Of a DNA stretch of 11,479 nucleotides, positions 1 through 8,608 are shown in pieces. The notes below the pieces were generated by a model, which was not told the DNA's origin, made no database searches, and saw only the letters and a list, made by a program, of their open reading frames with translations. Each line of letters begins with the position of its first letter. The stretch's first letter is position 1. The stretch is from assembly GCA_003024985.2 (NCBI GenBank), contig PXIH01S0084279.1; one strand, given 5' to 3'. The translations under genes and the position numbers were made by a program. Source of the stretch: Euperipatoides rowelli (Eukaryota > Onychophora > Udeonychophora > Euonychophora > Peripatopsidae).

Positions 1-881
1 TGTTCTAAGTTGTAATTATACAATGTTAACTAGGCTAACCTAATGATCATTATAAGCGCTTATTGATAACTTAATTTTATTAACAAGCTGAATCATTTAA
101 TTGATATTAATTTCAACTTAGCTCAAATGAGAACATTTTGTTCTCATTTGAATCATTTTTTACAAGCAATATTCAAGAGAAAACATTCCCTCAAATTTTT
201 TTATGCGTCCATCTTGAAAGTCAAGTCACAATAGATAATAAGAAAATAGAAAGGACAATTCCTTAGAATGTTAATAATAAATTAATCAACAATAGCCAAT
301 ATTTATGCTACGAAAGTTTTGTGTAAAAAAAAAAAGGTGCAAGACATTTACTGTATATCTATAACTGAATAGGCTAAGTCAAAGAATTTTTGACAAAATT
401 GTATTTTGCAACTTAATTTGAAAAGAAATTTTATAAGTTATTCTTGTTAAAAATTAATACGAATTGTCTGCCCAAATAGTAAATTTTATTAATTACTTGA
501 AAAATCTTAAGTATTTTGTTGAAAGTAAAACATAATTACTTTAAAATGAAAAGAAAGCATAATTTTTAAAACACAAAGTAACTATCAGTAACTAAAGAAA
601 TCTTGTTCAATTACTAAATATCCTAACATAAACTCATGCATATACAAAAGTTTAAATTAAGTATAAAAAAATGTTAGTTCTTAAATATGATTCTTTTACA
701 TTTACTATATATTTTTTCCTACTATTCCAGTGGAACATTACCTTAAGATTTAACTATTCCTTTCTAATTTTTACTATTCTCAGAATACTGGAATAGCATT
801 AAAATCGACCACTGATATATAAATATATAAATGGCTTTGTTAATAGTCTGTTACTTAGTAAAATTTAATTTTTTTTTTCAG
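1..881. other. AT-rich non-coding DNA, probable intron upstream of the EGF exon
   Basis: I see no convincing coding sequence here. The stretch ends in a pyrimidine-rich run followed by CAG at 879-881, which is a good splice acceptor for the exon that starts at 882, so at least its 3' part is intronic on the + strand. It contains a 12-bp perfect palindrome at 52-63 (ATAAGCGCTTAT), a strong hairpin at 123-151 and a poly-A run near 327-338. Where the intron begins cannot be seen. Confidence 0.6.
123..151. repeat. Perfect inverted repeat, 13-bp arms with 3-nt loop
   Basis: The left arm at 123-135 is the exact reverse complement of the right arm at 139-151, with TTT between them. The core at 130-144 reads AGAACATTTTGTTCT, which matches the textbook vertebrate glucocorticoid/progesterone/androgen receptor palindrome AGAACAnnnTGTTCT. 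The structure is seen directly. Any receptor binding is unproven, and a match by chance inside a palindrome is quite possible. Confidence 0.85.
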
Positions 882-974
882 ATAAATGTAAGGATCCTTG
901 TATTAATGGAGCATGTCTTGATGGATTATGTCATTGTGATGATGGATATGGAGGCTGTGATTGCAATACTCCAG
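882..974 (+). CDS. Internal exon encoding an EGF-like domain (partial gene)
   Basis: This is one 93-bp exon of an otherwise unseen gene, bounded by a T-rich tract plus CAG at 879-881 and a GTAAGT donor at 975-980. Read from 884 it gives 30 codons with seven cysteines at residues 2, 6, 11, 16, 18, 25 and 27. The motifs CKDPC, INGAC, CHC and DDGYGGCDC give the EGF spacing C-x3-C-x4-C-x4-C-x-C-x8-C, with Cys25 as an extra cysteine inside the GYxGxxC motif. Two bases precede the first full codon and one follows the last, so the exon is phase 1-1, the usual shuffling phase of EGF exons. The product is most likely an extracellular or membrane protein with disulfide-bonded EGF modules. The parent family (tenascin, teneurin, Notch-like or other) cannot be decided from one module. 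A longer open frame over 831-1058 is in a different frame and is not the gene. Confidence 0.82.
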
Positions 975-2637
975 GTAAGTTGCATAAACTGTATTTTAAT
1001 AAGAAAAGTTGCCACAAAAGTTGAAATTAGTCAATTAACACCAGAATCATACAGTTGACTATTATTTTTTAATTTTTTATTCTAATGTATTTTAGATTTT
1101 TTTATTTTTTAAACATAAACATTTTTATTTATTACATTAGCAGTATACAGCTCATGGTTAATATAAATGATAGTATTTATATTGACATGAACTCATGACT
1201 AATTGACTAGTCTAGGAATAAAATGTTGCTATCAAATTTCTGGAAAAGATTATTAAAAAGCAGAAAACTAGAAAAAGAACGTTTAACCTGATTTTGGCTC
1301 CAAATTATTCACCACACTCAAGTAGCCCACTTTATGAATATTATATTTTCCTAACCTTGATACTCTTTTCACCAACAACCTAGGCTGTTTCTTTTCTAGT
1401 TTTTTGATTAATATCTGTTCTAGAATAATCTGCGATAAGATATGGTACTATGGTAATTGACTTGATTTTTTTTTTAATTCTTTAAAATTGAAGATTTTTT
1501 TCAACCTTGCCTGAAGATAATAAATACTGTATACACATTATTTCCCATATAAAGTTATGTTGAATTATTTGTCTTAAAAGAATATATACCCTACAGGTTT
1601 TTGCCAAGTAGTATTTAATCAAATGGCTGATAGCTAGGCAATGTTTAATCTTGTTTTTGTTTATTGATGGCATAATTAGGCGACAGTGATTTGCAATTAG
1701 ACCGTACATGGATCTTTTCTGGTGATTACATGGTACTTTTTTATTATTACTTGATATTAAATATTAGCATTAAACTTCTATTAATATAGCAAGTTGTGGA
1801 ATTCAATTTTATTACAATAAAAGAAATAATAAACTCTTTATTTTCCATTTTTGGATTAACCATAGTTTTTTTTTTTAAAAGAATTTACAAAGAAAATTAT
1901 AAAATCATGTGAAATAATGTTTTCTGTCAGCTCTTTTTTGCTAGCAAAATATACATAATTTTAAAATATACTGAACATAATATGAATTTTGATGAGATCT
2001 AACTCAAAATTGATCATTCTACAGGGAAGAAGACCTTTATTGTTGGGTAGAAAAGTTTATCTTCACTTGTTGGATTTAAATGACTGATTTCGAAGTAAAA
2101 AAATCAACAATATTCCTTAGGGTAAAGTGGGGTAATCTGGATGTAATTTTATGTACCGGTTCTATAAAGATACATAAAATATCATGTTGGCTTATTACGT
2201 ACCTATATTTACAGTACCTTCTTAGAGAAGCCGATATATATATATATGCGTTTAAACCAGTAAAAAAAACATTACCGGTAACAGAAATTATTATTCATTA
2301 TCGAATCGATAATTACCGATTATTTACCAAACTTAATTATAAATTAACATCATAAAAGAAATATTACACTTTATGCATTATTAAAAAAAAAAAAAAGAAC
2401 TTTATGGTAAATATTTTCCAGCATGCTTTTTAAAAATAAAATAACAAGTATGATAAATAGGTTAGCTATCATAATTATCAGTTTATCATATTACCGTATT
2501 TAGCTTTACAAAGATAAGATACAGTAAATGTAGCTATTTTTTTCCTCTTGTAAATTTGTTTTATTTTCATAATAAATTTTTACTCTAAATTAACTTTTAT
2601 GATTAAATTATTAAAATCATGCTATTTTATTTTTTTA
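975..2637 (+). other. AT-rich intron sequence downstream of the EGF exon
   Basis: The stretch begins with a strong GTAAGT donor. I find no second exon with a pyrimidine tract, an acceptor and a cysteine-rich reading. It holds a 9-bp-arm hairpin at 1160-1183 (AATATAAAT / ATTTATATT, 6-nt loop), a TA run near 2234-2246 and a palindrome at 2297-2313. Open frames at 1482-1709 (minus) and 2080-2355 (plus) have AT-driven composition and no recognisable motif. Confidence 0.5.
2297..2313. repeat. Palindrome ATTATCGA-A-TCGATAAT
   Basis: Eight-base arms are exact reverse complements around a single central A. It contains two overlapping TCGA/ATCGAT words that are rare in this AT-rich background. It could form a small cruciform or be a binding site; nothing near it indicates a function. 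Confidence 0.7.
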
Positions 2638-3062
2638 ACAAAAAAAAAAAAAAAAAGAAAAATATTTAAAAACACAGTTTGTACATTTTCCTTCAGTACT
2701 CGGCCTACCCGGCTATATTTCCAGTACTCGGCAATGGAAACGGCAAAAAAGCATGGAACAGATGGCCAAGTATTCACCTTTTTTTTTTTCAAATTAAAAT
2801 TCTTTCATATGTTTGTTATTATTATTTTTAAATTATTACGCTATAGACCTAACATTGAAAAAAGTGAAAAAATTATATTCCTGCACCCCATTCCATATAT
2901 TAATATATTTTTCACATTTATATAAAAAGGATATGTTTGCCAAAATATAGGCTATACCAAATATAGGCCATAAACCTTAAAAAGGAAATGCTTAAGATCT
3001 ATTTTTAAAAAACCTTATTTCAGAATTATTAGGCTACGCTATAGCCTAACATTGAAAAAAGT
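2638..3062. repeat. Poly-A tract and two small direct-repeat pairs
   Basis: A run of 16 or more A starts at about 2640. An 11-bp word CAGTACTCGGC occurs at 2694-2704 and again at 2722-2732. A second pair is longer: about 27-28 bp centred on ACGCTATAG, CCTAACATTG and AAAAAAGT, at 2838-2865 and 3036-3062, differing by one inserted base. The second pair lies about 198 bp apart and may mark an old duplication or the ends of a small element. No coding sequence is supported. Confidence 0.55.
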
Positions 3063-3764
3063 TGATTTTTGCTTACCAGTATGAATTGTTTATTGACTTG
3101 TTATTTATTAACTCACTGAGCCTAATATTAATCTGTTATGAACTAATATGAATTTAGTGGTCACTAAATTCAAACTTTGAAATAAATCCAAAGAAGTTAT
3201 GACCTTTACGTAAACAACATTTTTATTTATGCTTACATTCTCATTAATGTATTCCCAGTTGTTTTGTTTCTGTAATTTGGTCTTGTGTCGTAATATAGCA
3301 TTAAGTAATAAATAAATAAATACTCCTGTAACATAACCTTTCTATTTTTAATAGCAAATGCTTTATCATAATCTGATCAAGTATAGAGTATAAACTGTAA
3401 ATAAAAGGGTTGGCTTCCTTTACGTGTGTGTGATTAATGCTAATTTATTCAGTTGTGTTTATTCCATATGTGTTTGCATTCTTGCTATTTAAGAAACTTG
3501 AAGCATTTCATGTATGCCTCTGAGTCACATTCAAAATGACTATCAACAAATATTTCACCCTAACCAGGTACATTGTTGGAGTGATTGTTACCAATCCAGG
3601 ATCTGTGTCCGCCCCCTGGTTATTTGAGGCTGCAGCCATTTATTTTGGTGCTTATTAGTTTATATTTTGATAATGGTTTGCAAAAAAAAAAAGTTTTTTA
3701 ATTTACAATAAAAATAAGTCAACAACCTGTCAAAATGAGAAAGTAATTAAGCTTCTAAGTTGTT

Positions 3765-3793
3765 AATACAAATACAAATACAAATACAAATAT
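3765..3793. repeat. AAATAC microsatellite
   Basis: Four to five tandem copies of the hexamer AAATAC run through this stretch; the first copy lacks one base and the last reads AAATAT. Confidence 0.85.
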
Positions 3794-5684
3794 GACGGAC
3801 AACAACAGACCATAGTCCAGCAAGGTTGTCCCTGGTAATAGATAGTCTGAGAGAAATTAATTCATTTACTTATTTCAAATTGATTCAAATTTTATATAGA
3901 AATGATTTTCTATGAATAAATGTTAGCCTAAAATGAAATTCATCCCTCTGCTAATAGGCCTACCTATATCTTTAGGTACGGTACACTTTTTAACAAAATT
4001 AACCTGACAAGAGTTTGATAATAGTTAGTAGAATAAAAGAAATGCTGTTTTTGTTTTCATTACTTCCTCAGCATTTTCATTATTTCCTATGGAAAATTTA
4101 TGTTTGATTTACAAGTTTTTTATTTACGTGCTGATTTCAAAGAACACAACTCCAGCGTAAATGAAGAATTAACTAATATATTTCAGAGGGAATCAATGTC
4201 AAATCATGTTTTTTTTTTTTATAAATACCGTAACAAATGTTTTGTCAACAAATAAAAAAAATTAAAAAAACTAGATCATTTTAAAAATTTCTAGATAGGT
4301 ACCTAAATCAGTTGTTTAAAATGTCAGTTCATTGTAACAATAAATAAAATGATTAGGCTATTATTTTTTTTTTTTACTTATTCAAGTTTTTTAAATTTTG
4401 CTTTAAAAAAAGGTAATCATCTCAAAAACTTTCAAATTAAAATCTATGCTACTGAATATAGTTTGATAAAGCGACATTAAAATTATTACGGTAAATGATT
4501 AGCTGAAATTTTTTAGATATTTTCTTCATGATGCTGTAGATTGATTTATTATGATTTAGCCCTTTCATTCCAAATAGACAATGTCTATAATTAGTTATTT
4601 TTGAATAATTAATTTATCTGTAAAGAAGCGTGAAATTTCCTGAATTAATATATATGATGGTATTTATGTTGTTATATTTATTTAGTATCAGTTCCTGATG
4701 TTTCCGTTTTAAAATTACAAACTTTTAAATCAGGATTTCATGGATTATCGTTTGAATTTTGTTTAAAATTGTTGCTACAGTCGGTGACTGATGCCATTTG
4801 TGAACTATTCAATGGATTATCTTTACGCCAACTGTTAATTAATTCTTTGAGTTTCTGTTAATTGGATTGATTTAAATCTATCACCATTAAGAACACGTTT
4901 TGCAACTACAAAATCTGGTTTAAATATTCCAAGGTGTATATTGTTTACTTTAAACTCTGTATATTGTGATTGACCCACGCCCACATTCTTTGGACGAGAG
5001 AGTATTTTTTATTTGGTATTAGTGTTTTTAAGAATAAGATTTTATAAATGGAAAGTTCTTTGAATACCTGCCTAAAGGAAATTATAGTGTTATGTGCATT
5101 GTAGTTGCAAAAGAAGTTGTTTCTAGAAAAGATGTTAATACAAAAATGGATGGATGGAATTGATGCTACTTTAGTTAAAATGAAGTGCTTGTCATGGACT
5201 CATGGCTATTGAATCTGATTGTCATTTGTCAATATTTTTCAAACTTTGTAAAACCAATTTAACTGTTAACAATTGAAATTTTATTTAATAATCACTTAAA
5301 TGTAAAATAAGAAAAACATAATCCATTAATTCATTTAATTGTATTCTTCAAAATTATTTGTACCGTAGTGTTAATTATTTAATAAGTAGCCTAATATTTT
5401 TGTAACCAATTAATAATTATAATACTGTAAATTAAGCATATTTATTTGGGAAGATCCCTTTTTTTTAAAAAAAATAATAATTTATCTGTTACCATGTTCA
5501 GTGTTCTTGCTAAAAGGGAGAAAATATAACTTTTTTCCTGGACATTTTGATCTGCCCATTTAAATTTTTCTAATATATTATTTTTAAACATTATTAAAGA
5601 AGGATGAACATACTGTAGTCATTAAATTTTTGGGATTTTCTGAATCATATCTGCTGTTGGCAATCTACCACAATTAAAAAAATA

Positions 5685-5700
5685 TATAGGCTAGCCTATA
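5685..5700. repeat. 16-bp perfect palindrome TATAGGCTAGCCTATA
   Basis: The sequence equals its own reverse complement over 16 bases. It is the clearest instance of a TAGGCT/AGCCTA word that recurs through the window, for example near 31, 370, 2947, 3031, 5387, 8813, 9052 and 9738. Confidence 0.8.
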
Positions 5701-5990
5701 GAAGTCTTACATATTTACGCTGGAGAATGTGATGTCCAGTATGTCCGTTAAATGTATATAAGCTCTATAAAACCAAAATATTAGCTTTAGGCTATTCTAT
5801 GTACCAATGTATGTTTCCTAAATAATAATCATATAGCTATATGTCGAAAACAGCAACTCACCTTTAATGAAAAAGTGCAAACGTAAAATTTTCATGTGTT
5901 TAGAATTCACGCGTTTAGATAAAATTTTTATTATTATTATTAGCATTTATTATTATTTTTTTTTTTTAAAAAATAAATTTCCATAGGAAA

Positions 5991-6353
5991 TTTCTGCGTT
6001 TATTGTTCTACTATTTACATTATCTAGTTAACATTCTTCTGAACCGGATACAACATTGTGTCTTCTTTCTTGCTGTGTCCATTACTCTTAATCCTATGAT
6101 TCTTTCCATTTCTGTGTTTATTGTTCTACTATTTACATATTTACAGTATCTAGTTAACATTCTTCTGAACTGGATTACAACATTGTGTCTTCTTTCTTGC
6201 TGTGTCCATTACTCTTAATCCTATGATTCTTTCCATTTCTACTATTTACATATTTGCAGTATCTAGTTAACATTCTTCTGAACCGGATACAACATTGTGT
6301 CTTCTTTCTTGCTGTGTCCATTACTCTTAATCCTATGATTCTTTCCATTTCTG
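5991..6353. repeat. Three-copy tandem repeat, unit about 118-127 bp
   Basis: Copies begin at 5991, 6109 and 6236, each with TTTCT. They share long blocks such as TATCTAGTTAACATTCTTCT and CTTGCTGTGTCCATTACTC. Copy 2 carries an extra ATTTACAG-type insertion of about 8 bp, shared with copy 3. Copy 3 has lost the GTGTTTATTGTTCT segment. The copies otherwise differ at only a few bases, for example AACCGGATAC against AACTGGATTAC, which indicates a fairly recent duplication. The similar open frames seen on both strands here come from the repetition and are not genes. Confidence 0.9.
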
Positions 6354-6412
6354 CCATTAATCCAATTATCTGTTAAGAAATACGATAATTAATATATTTA
6401 TAATCTATTAAA

Positions 6413-6554
6413 TTCCCCGGTGCCGCCAAACAACGAAAGAAAATTTGTCAATTTTTTGGCACTGGAGCTGCCCAGGGATTGAACCTATGATCCCCTTATA
6501 TGCCAAGCACACCGTGGCCGGGTACAGAACCTCACGGCCATGCCACCTTGGCAT
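6413..6554 (-). mobile_element. tRNA-derived SINE, minus strand
   Basis: On the minus strand this reads as a tRNA-like head followed by an unrelated body of about 60 bp. The RNA polymerase III B box is GGTTCAATCCC (minus strand of 6475-6485) and the A box candidate is TGGCATGGCCG (minus strand of 6535-6545). Between them lie 49 nt, longer than the roughly 30 nt of a normal tRNA, so this is not a functional tRNA gene. The stretch is much more GC-rich than its surroundings, which fits an insertion. The body ends near GGCACCGGGG (about 6413-6425) with no clear A-rich tail. The 5' end is marked by a small inverted repeat, TGCCA-CCT-TGGCA, at 6541-6553. The family name cannot be given without a search. 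Confidence 0.72.
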
Positions 6555-6692
6555 TTATTATTAAACAATAGCGATAAGATATATGCCTAATACAGGTAAT
6601 AAAAACTACAAATTTTTTCAAAATATTTTGAAACATGTTCTTTCATTAAGAGATTTATATTTTTAATCGTTTCTTAAATGTTTTTAGGATTA

Positions 6693-6742
6693 GGGAGGGG
6701 GATGAGGGATGGGAAGAGGAGGTCTCAGGGGAGGGGGGAGGG
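6693..6742 (+). other. G-rich tract with two candidate G-quadruplex motifs
   Basis: The first motif at 6693-6713 has G runs of 3, 5, 3 and 3 separated by loops A, ATGA and AT, a canonical four-tract G3+ pattern. The second at 6728-6742 has G runs of 4, 6 and 3 separated by single A bases, and the six-G run can supply two tracts with a very short loop. The C-rich complement could form an i-motif. The tract is very unlike the surrounding AT-rich DNA. Formation of quadruplex in the cell is inferred. Confidence 0.7.
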
Positions 6743-6750
6743 TATATATA
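6743..6750 (+). promoter_or_regulatory. TATA-like sequence next to the G-rich tract
   Basis: TATATATA directly follows the G-rich tract and is followed by GGGCTCC. A TATA box with a GC-rich flank is a typical core-promoter layout, but no open reading frame or exon is recognisable in the next kilobase, and TA runs are common in this AT-rich DNA. This is a weak candidate. Confidence 0.2.
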
Positions 6751-7965
6751 GGGCTCCATTGTATTTCAATTTACAAAGGGCTTTTCAGCATAATATTACT
6801 AACACTCTATCAGGCCACCAGCAAAGATAACCTACATGAATCATAATTTCAGCTAGATTACAATAACAGTCAGAAGTGCCAAATAAGATTTGTAATCAGG
6901 GAGCCAAGTACAATTTCACTAATAATGGCGCTAATAAATAAATAAAGCCAAATATTAAATACAAAATTAGATATAAAACAATTACTGCATACCCTTTCAG
7001 GATACAAACTCTAAAATGTACTGTAAGGAAATACAGCACAACCACTCTATCTCCGAGTCCACCTTATTCCCAAATAGCTGATTTTTTTTTTATATATTCC
7101 CCCGAGTCAGCACATTGTCCCCAAATTGGCCATTTCCAGAGATCCAGATGACATCATGGTAGACATGGGAAAATAGGATCAGTAGACTAGATTAAGAACT
7201 AAAGATGGATACTAAGTTTGTATGTAACTTGTGGTACGAAAATTTGCCTAATTTAAGGCAAACATCGCTTCACAAGTTGTGCATATTATGTCTAGCTAAA
7301 ACTGATTTCAAATTCAGTGACCAGTGATAGTTTTTTATAACACCAGTCACCAGAGGCTGGTAAAATCGTATTCTACCTGCTCCAAAAAAATATTATATAT
7401 TCTGATTTACCAAATCAACCTGTGAGGTGGCAAGCATAGATTAAATATTTTTCTAGGCCTACCTGATATAAGCTAAATCAATAATAGTCTATCTTTGGAA
7501 GATAAACATATAATTATTTTTGTTTTATTGCAAACTAATTTTTTTTTAGGTTTGGTTTAATTCTTCTAAGTGCACTTCACATAAGCTCATCTTTGACATT
7601 AAGTGTTGATTGTTAAATCTATCATAATAAAGTAATTTATATTGGATGGTTATAAAAAGAACAAAAATGAAGTAATTGGAGTTTTATCTCTCTGAGTCCA
7701 AGATGTTTTAATATGAAAGTACAATAACAATGTAGTCTAACCTCAGGGAGAAATTCCTAAATTTCTCAATGAAACATGTATGCTAATGAAATTTGCTTTT
7801 TTTTTTTTTTTATGTCCACTGCTCTATCAATTTTCTTTAATTTTTTGAATAGAGGGTTGAGATGAATGAAATAAAATGGATTTTAACATTTTGGTTATAT
7901 TAATATTTTGTTTCCCTAAGGTTTGATACTACTCAACCACTCATCCTACCTAGCACAGTGATGTT
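6751..7965. other. Non-coding DNA with one imperfect direct repeat
   Basis: No gene is recognisable. Two related blocks of about 27-30 bp, both with CCGAGTC near the start and CCCAAAT near the end, lie at 7052-7078 and 7101-7130 on either side of a poly-T/TA run. A poly-T run of about 15 bases lies at 7797-7811. The part at 6770-7150 is a little less AT-rich than the rest, but every frame is broken by stops. Confidence 0.45.
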
Positions 7966-8168
7966 TTATTTACTTGCTATCCCTGCTAAAGCAGATCCAG
8001 TTTTTGAGCTATCTACGACCTTTCTTGCCCCGGAATGAATTTTTGAAAATTTACGTAAAAGGATCTCTGAAGTTTGTTGTCCAACTGTATAGCAAAATCT
8101 GGAGCTCCAATTACTCCAGAAATAGCTTGAGATAAACTTATTTGATGCCACTGTATGTCTTCTAGTAG
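7966..8168 (-). other. Unidentified coding-like patch, possible exon or pseudogene fragment
   Basis: Two overlapping minus-strand frames stay open here. One runs from 8168 to a stop at 8013-8015 and includes LSQAISGVIGAPDFAIQLDN. The other runs from 8151 to a TAA at 7966-7968 and ends in KTGSALAGIASK. The amino-acid composition is more balanced than in the AT-driven frames elsewhere in the window. The change of frame around 8020-8060 could be a frameshift joining the two. An AATAAA polyadenylation-type signal (7965-7970) overlaps the final stop. An AG lies just before the patch on the minus strand, but without a strong pyrimidine tract. I do not recognise the family. It may be a processed pseudogene, a transposon fragment or chance. 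Confidence 0.2.
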
Positions 8169-8608
8169 TTATAAATAAAATGTATAATAGTTATATGTAG
8201 CACATGCTGGAGAGCATCTAGGCAATTTTTAATGTAAATAATCATAAAATTAAAATATTTCCTGCTAAAATTCACTAGGGGTATCGTGGAAACACAAAAT
8301 ATTGTTTCCAATGAACAATTTGACAGACTTTCCCCCCTTCCAAACAGTAACAAGTCTTTCGTTTGAAATTTTCTTGGGAAAAAGCATTTTTCCTTGTGCA
8401 AAGATCATTATTTAAATTAGATGCTATTCCTGTAATTTAAAGAACAGCTTAAATCGTAAATCTTTTGTGTTGAATGCTGCTTATGAAAAAAAGTTAAGAG
8501 CATTGTCATTTATTGTATGTCTCCAGCTGTACAGCTACTAATGGATTGTCCTGTTTCAAATCTTTTCATTTCACTTTGTGCTTAATTGATGTTTTTGTGA
8601 GAGGAAAA
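8169..8608. other. AT-rich spacer before the satellite array
   Basis: I see no gene here. The minus-strand open frame at 8162-8401 has no recognisable motif. A perfect 12-bp palindrome, AGCTGTACAGCT, lies at 8525-8536. Confidence 0.4.

Larger units (their letters stand above)
3063..5990. other. AT-rich DNA without identifiable genes
   Basis: I see nothing convincing as coding here on either strand. It contains a 6-bp microsatellite at 3765-3793, several poly-T and poly-A runs, a 16-bp palindrome at 5685-5700 and a TTA run near 5927-5942. A locally GC-richer patch at about 3566-3640 includes CCGCCCCCTGG and GAGGCTGCAGCC, but neither frame through it is bordered by good splice signals. Confidence 0.5.

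Noticed and set aside
831-1058. Open frame of 75 codons over the EGF exon
   Set aside because: It is in a different frame from the cysteine-rich reading, runs through the acceptor, the exon and the donor, and has no protein motif. The splice-bounded frame starting at 884 explains the sequence much better.
1482-1709. Minus-strand open frame of 75 codons
   Set aside because: AT-driven composition, no recognisable motif, no splice or promoter signals; expected by chance in several kilobases.
2080-2355. Plus-strand open frame of 91 codons
   Set aside because: Rich in I, Y, L and K as AT-rich DNA would give by chance; includes a TA microsatellite run and a palindrome; no motif.
2599-2925. Plus-strand open frame of 108 codons
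   Set aside because: Depends on a poly-A run and a poly-T run that translate to lysine and phenylalanine strings; no domain is visible.
3541-3656. Possible second cysteine-containing exon (reading VHCWSDCYQSRICVRP)
   Set aside because: The acceptor before it has a weak pyrimidine tract, the possible donors are poor, the frame stops at once, and the cysteine spacing does not fit an EGF module.
6003-6357. Open frames on both strands with internal similarity to each other
   Set aside because: They are produced by the three-copy tandem repeat, and the same DNA cannot be convincingly coding on both strands; no motif.
6413-6554. A functional tRNA gene on the minus strand
   Set aside because: The A-to-B spacing is too long, no good acceptor stem or anticodon stem can be drawn, and a non-tRNA body follows; a SINE fits better.
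8162-8401. Minus-strand open frame of 79 codons
   Set aside because: No motif, AT-driven composition, and no splice link to the coding-like patch just downstream.
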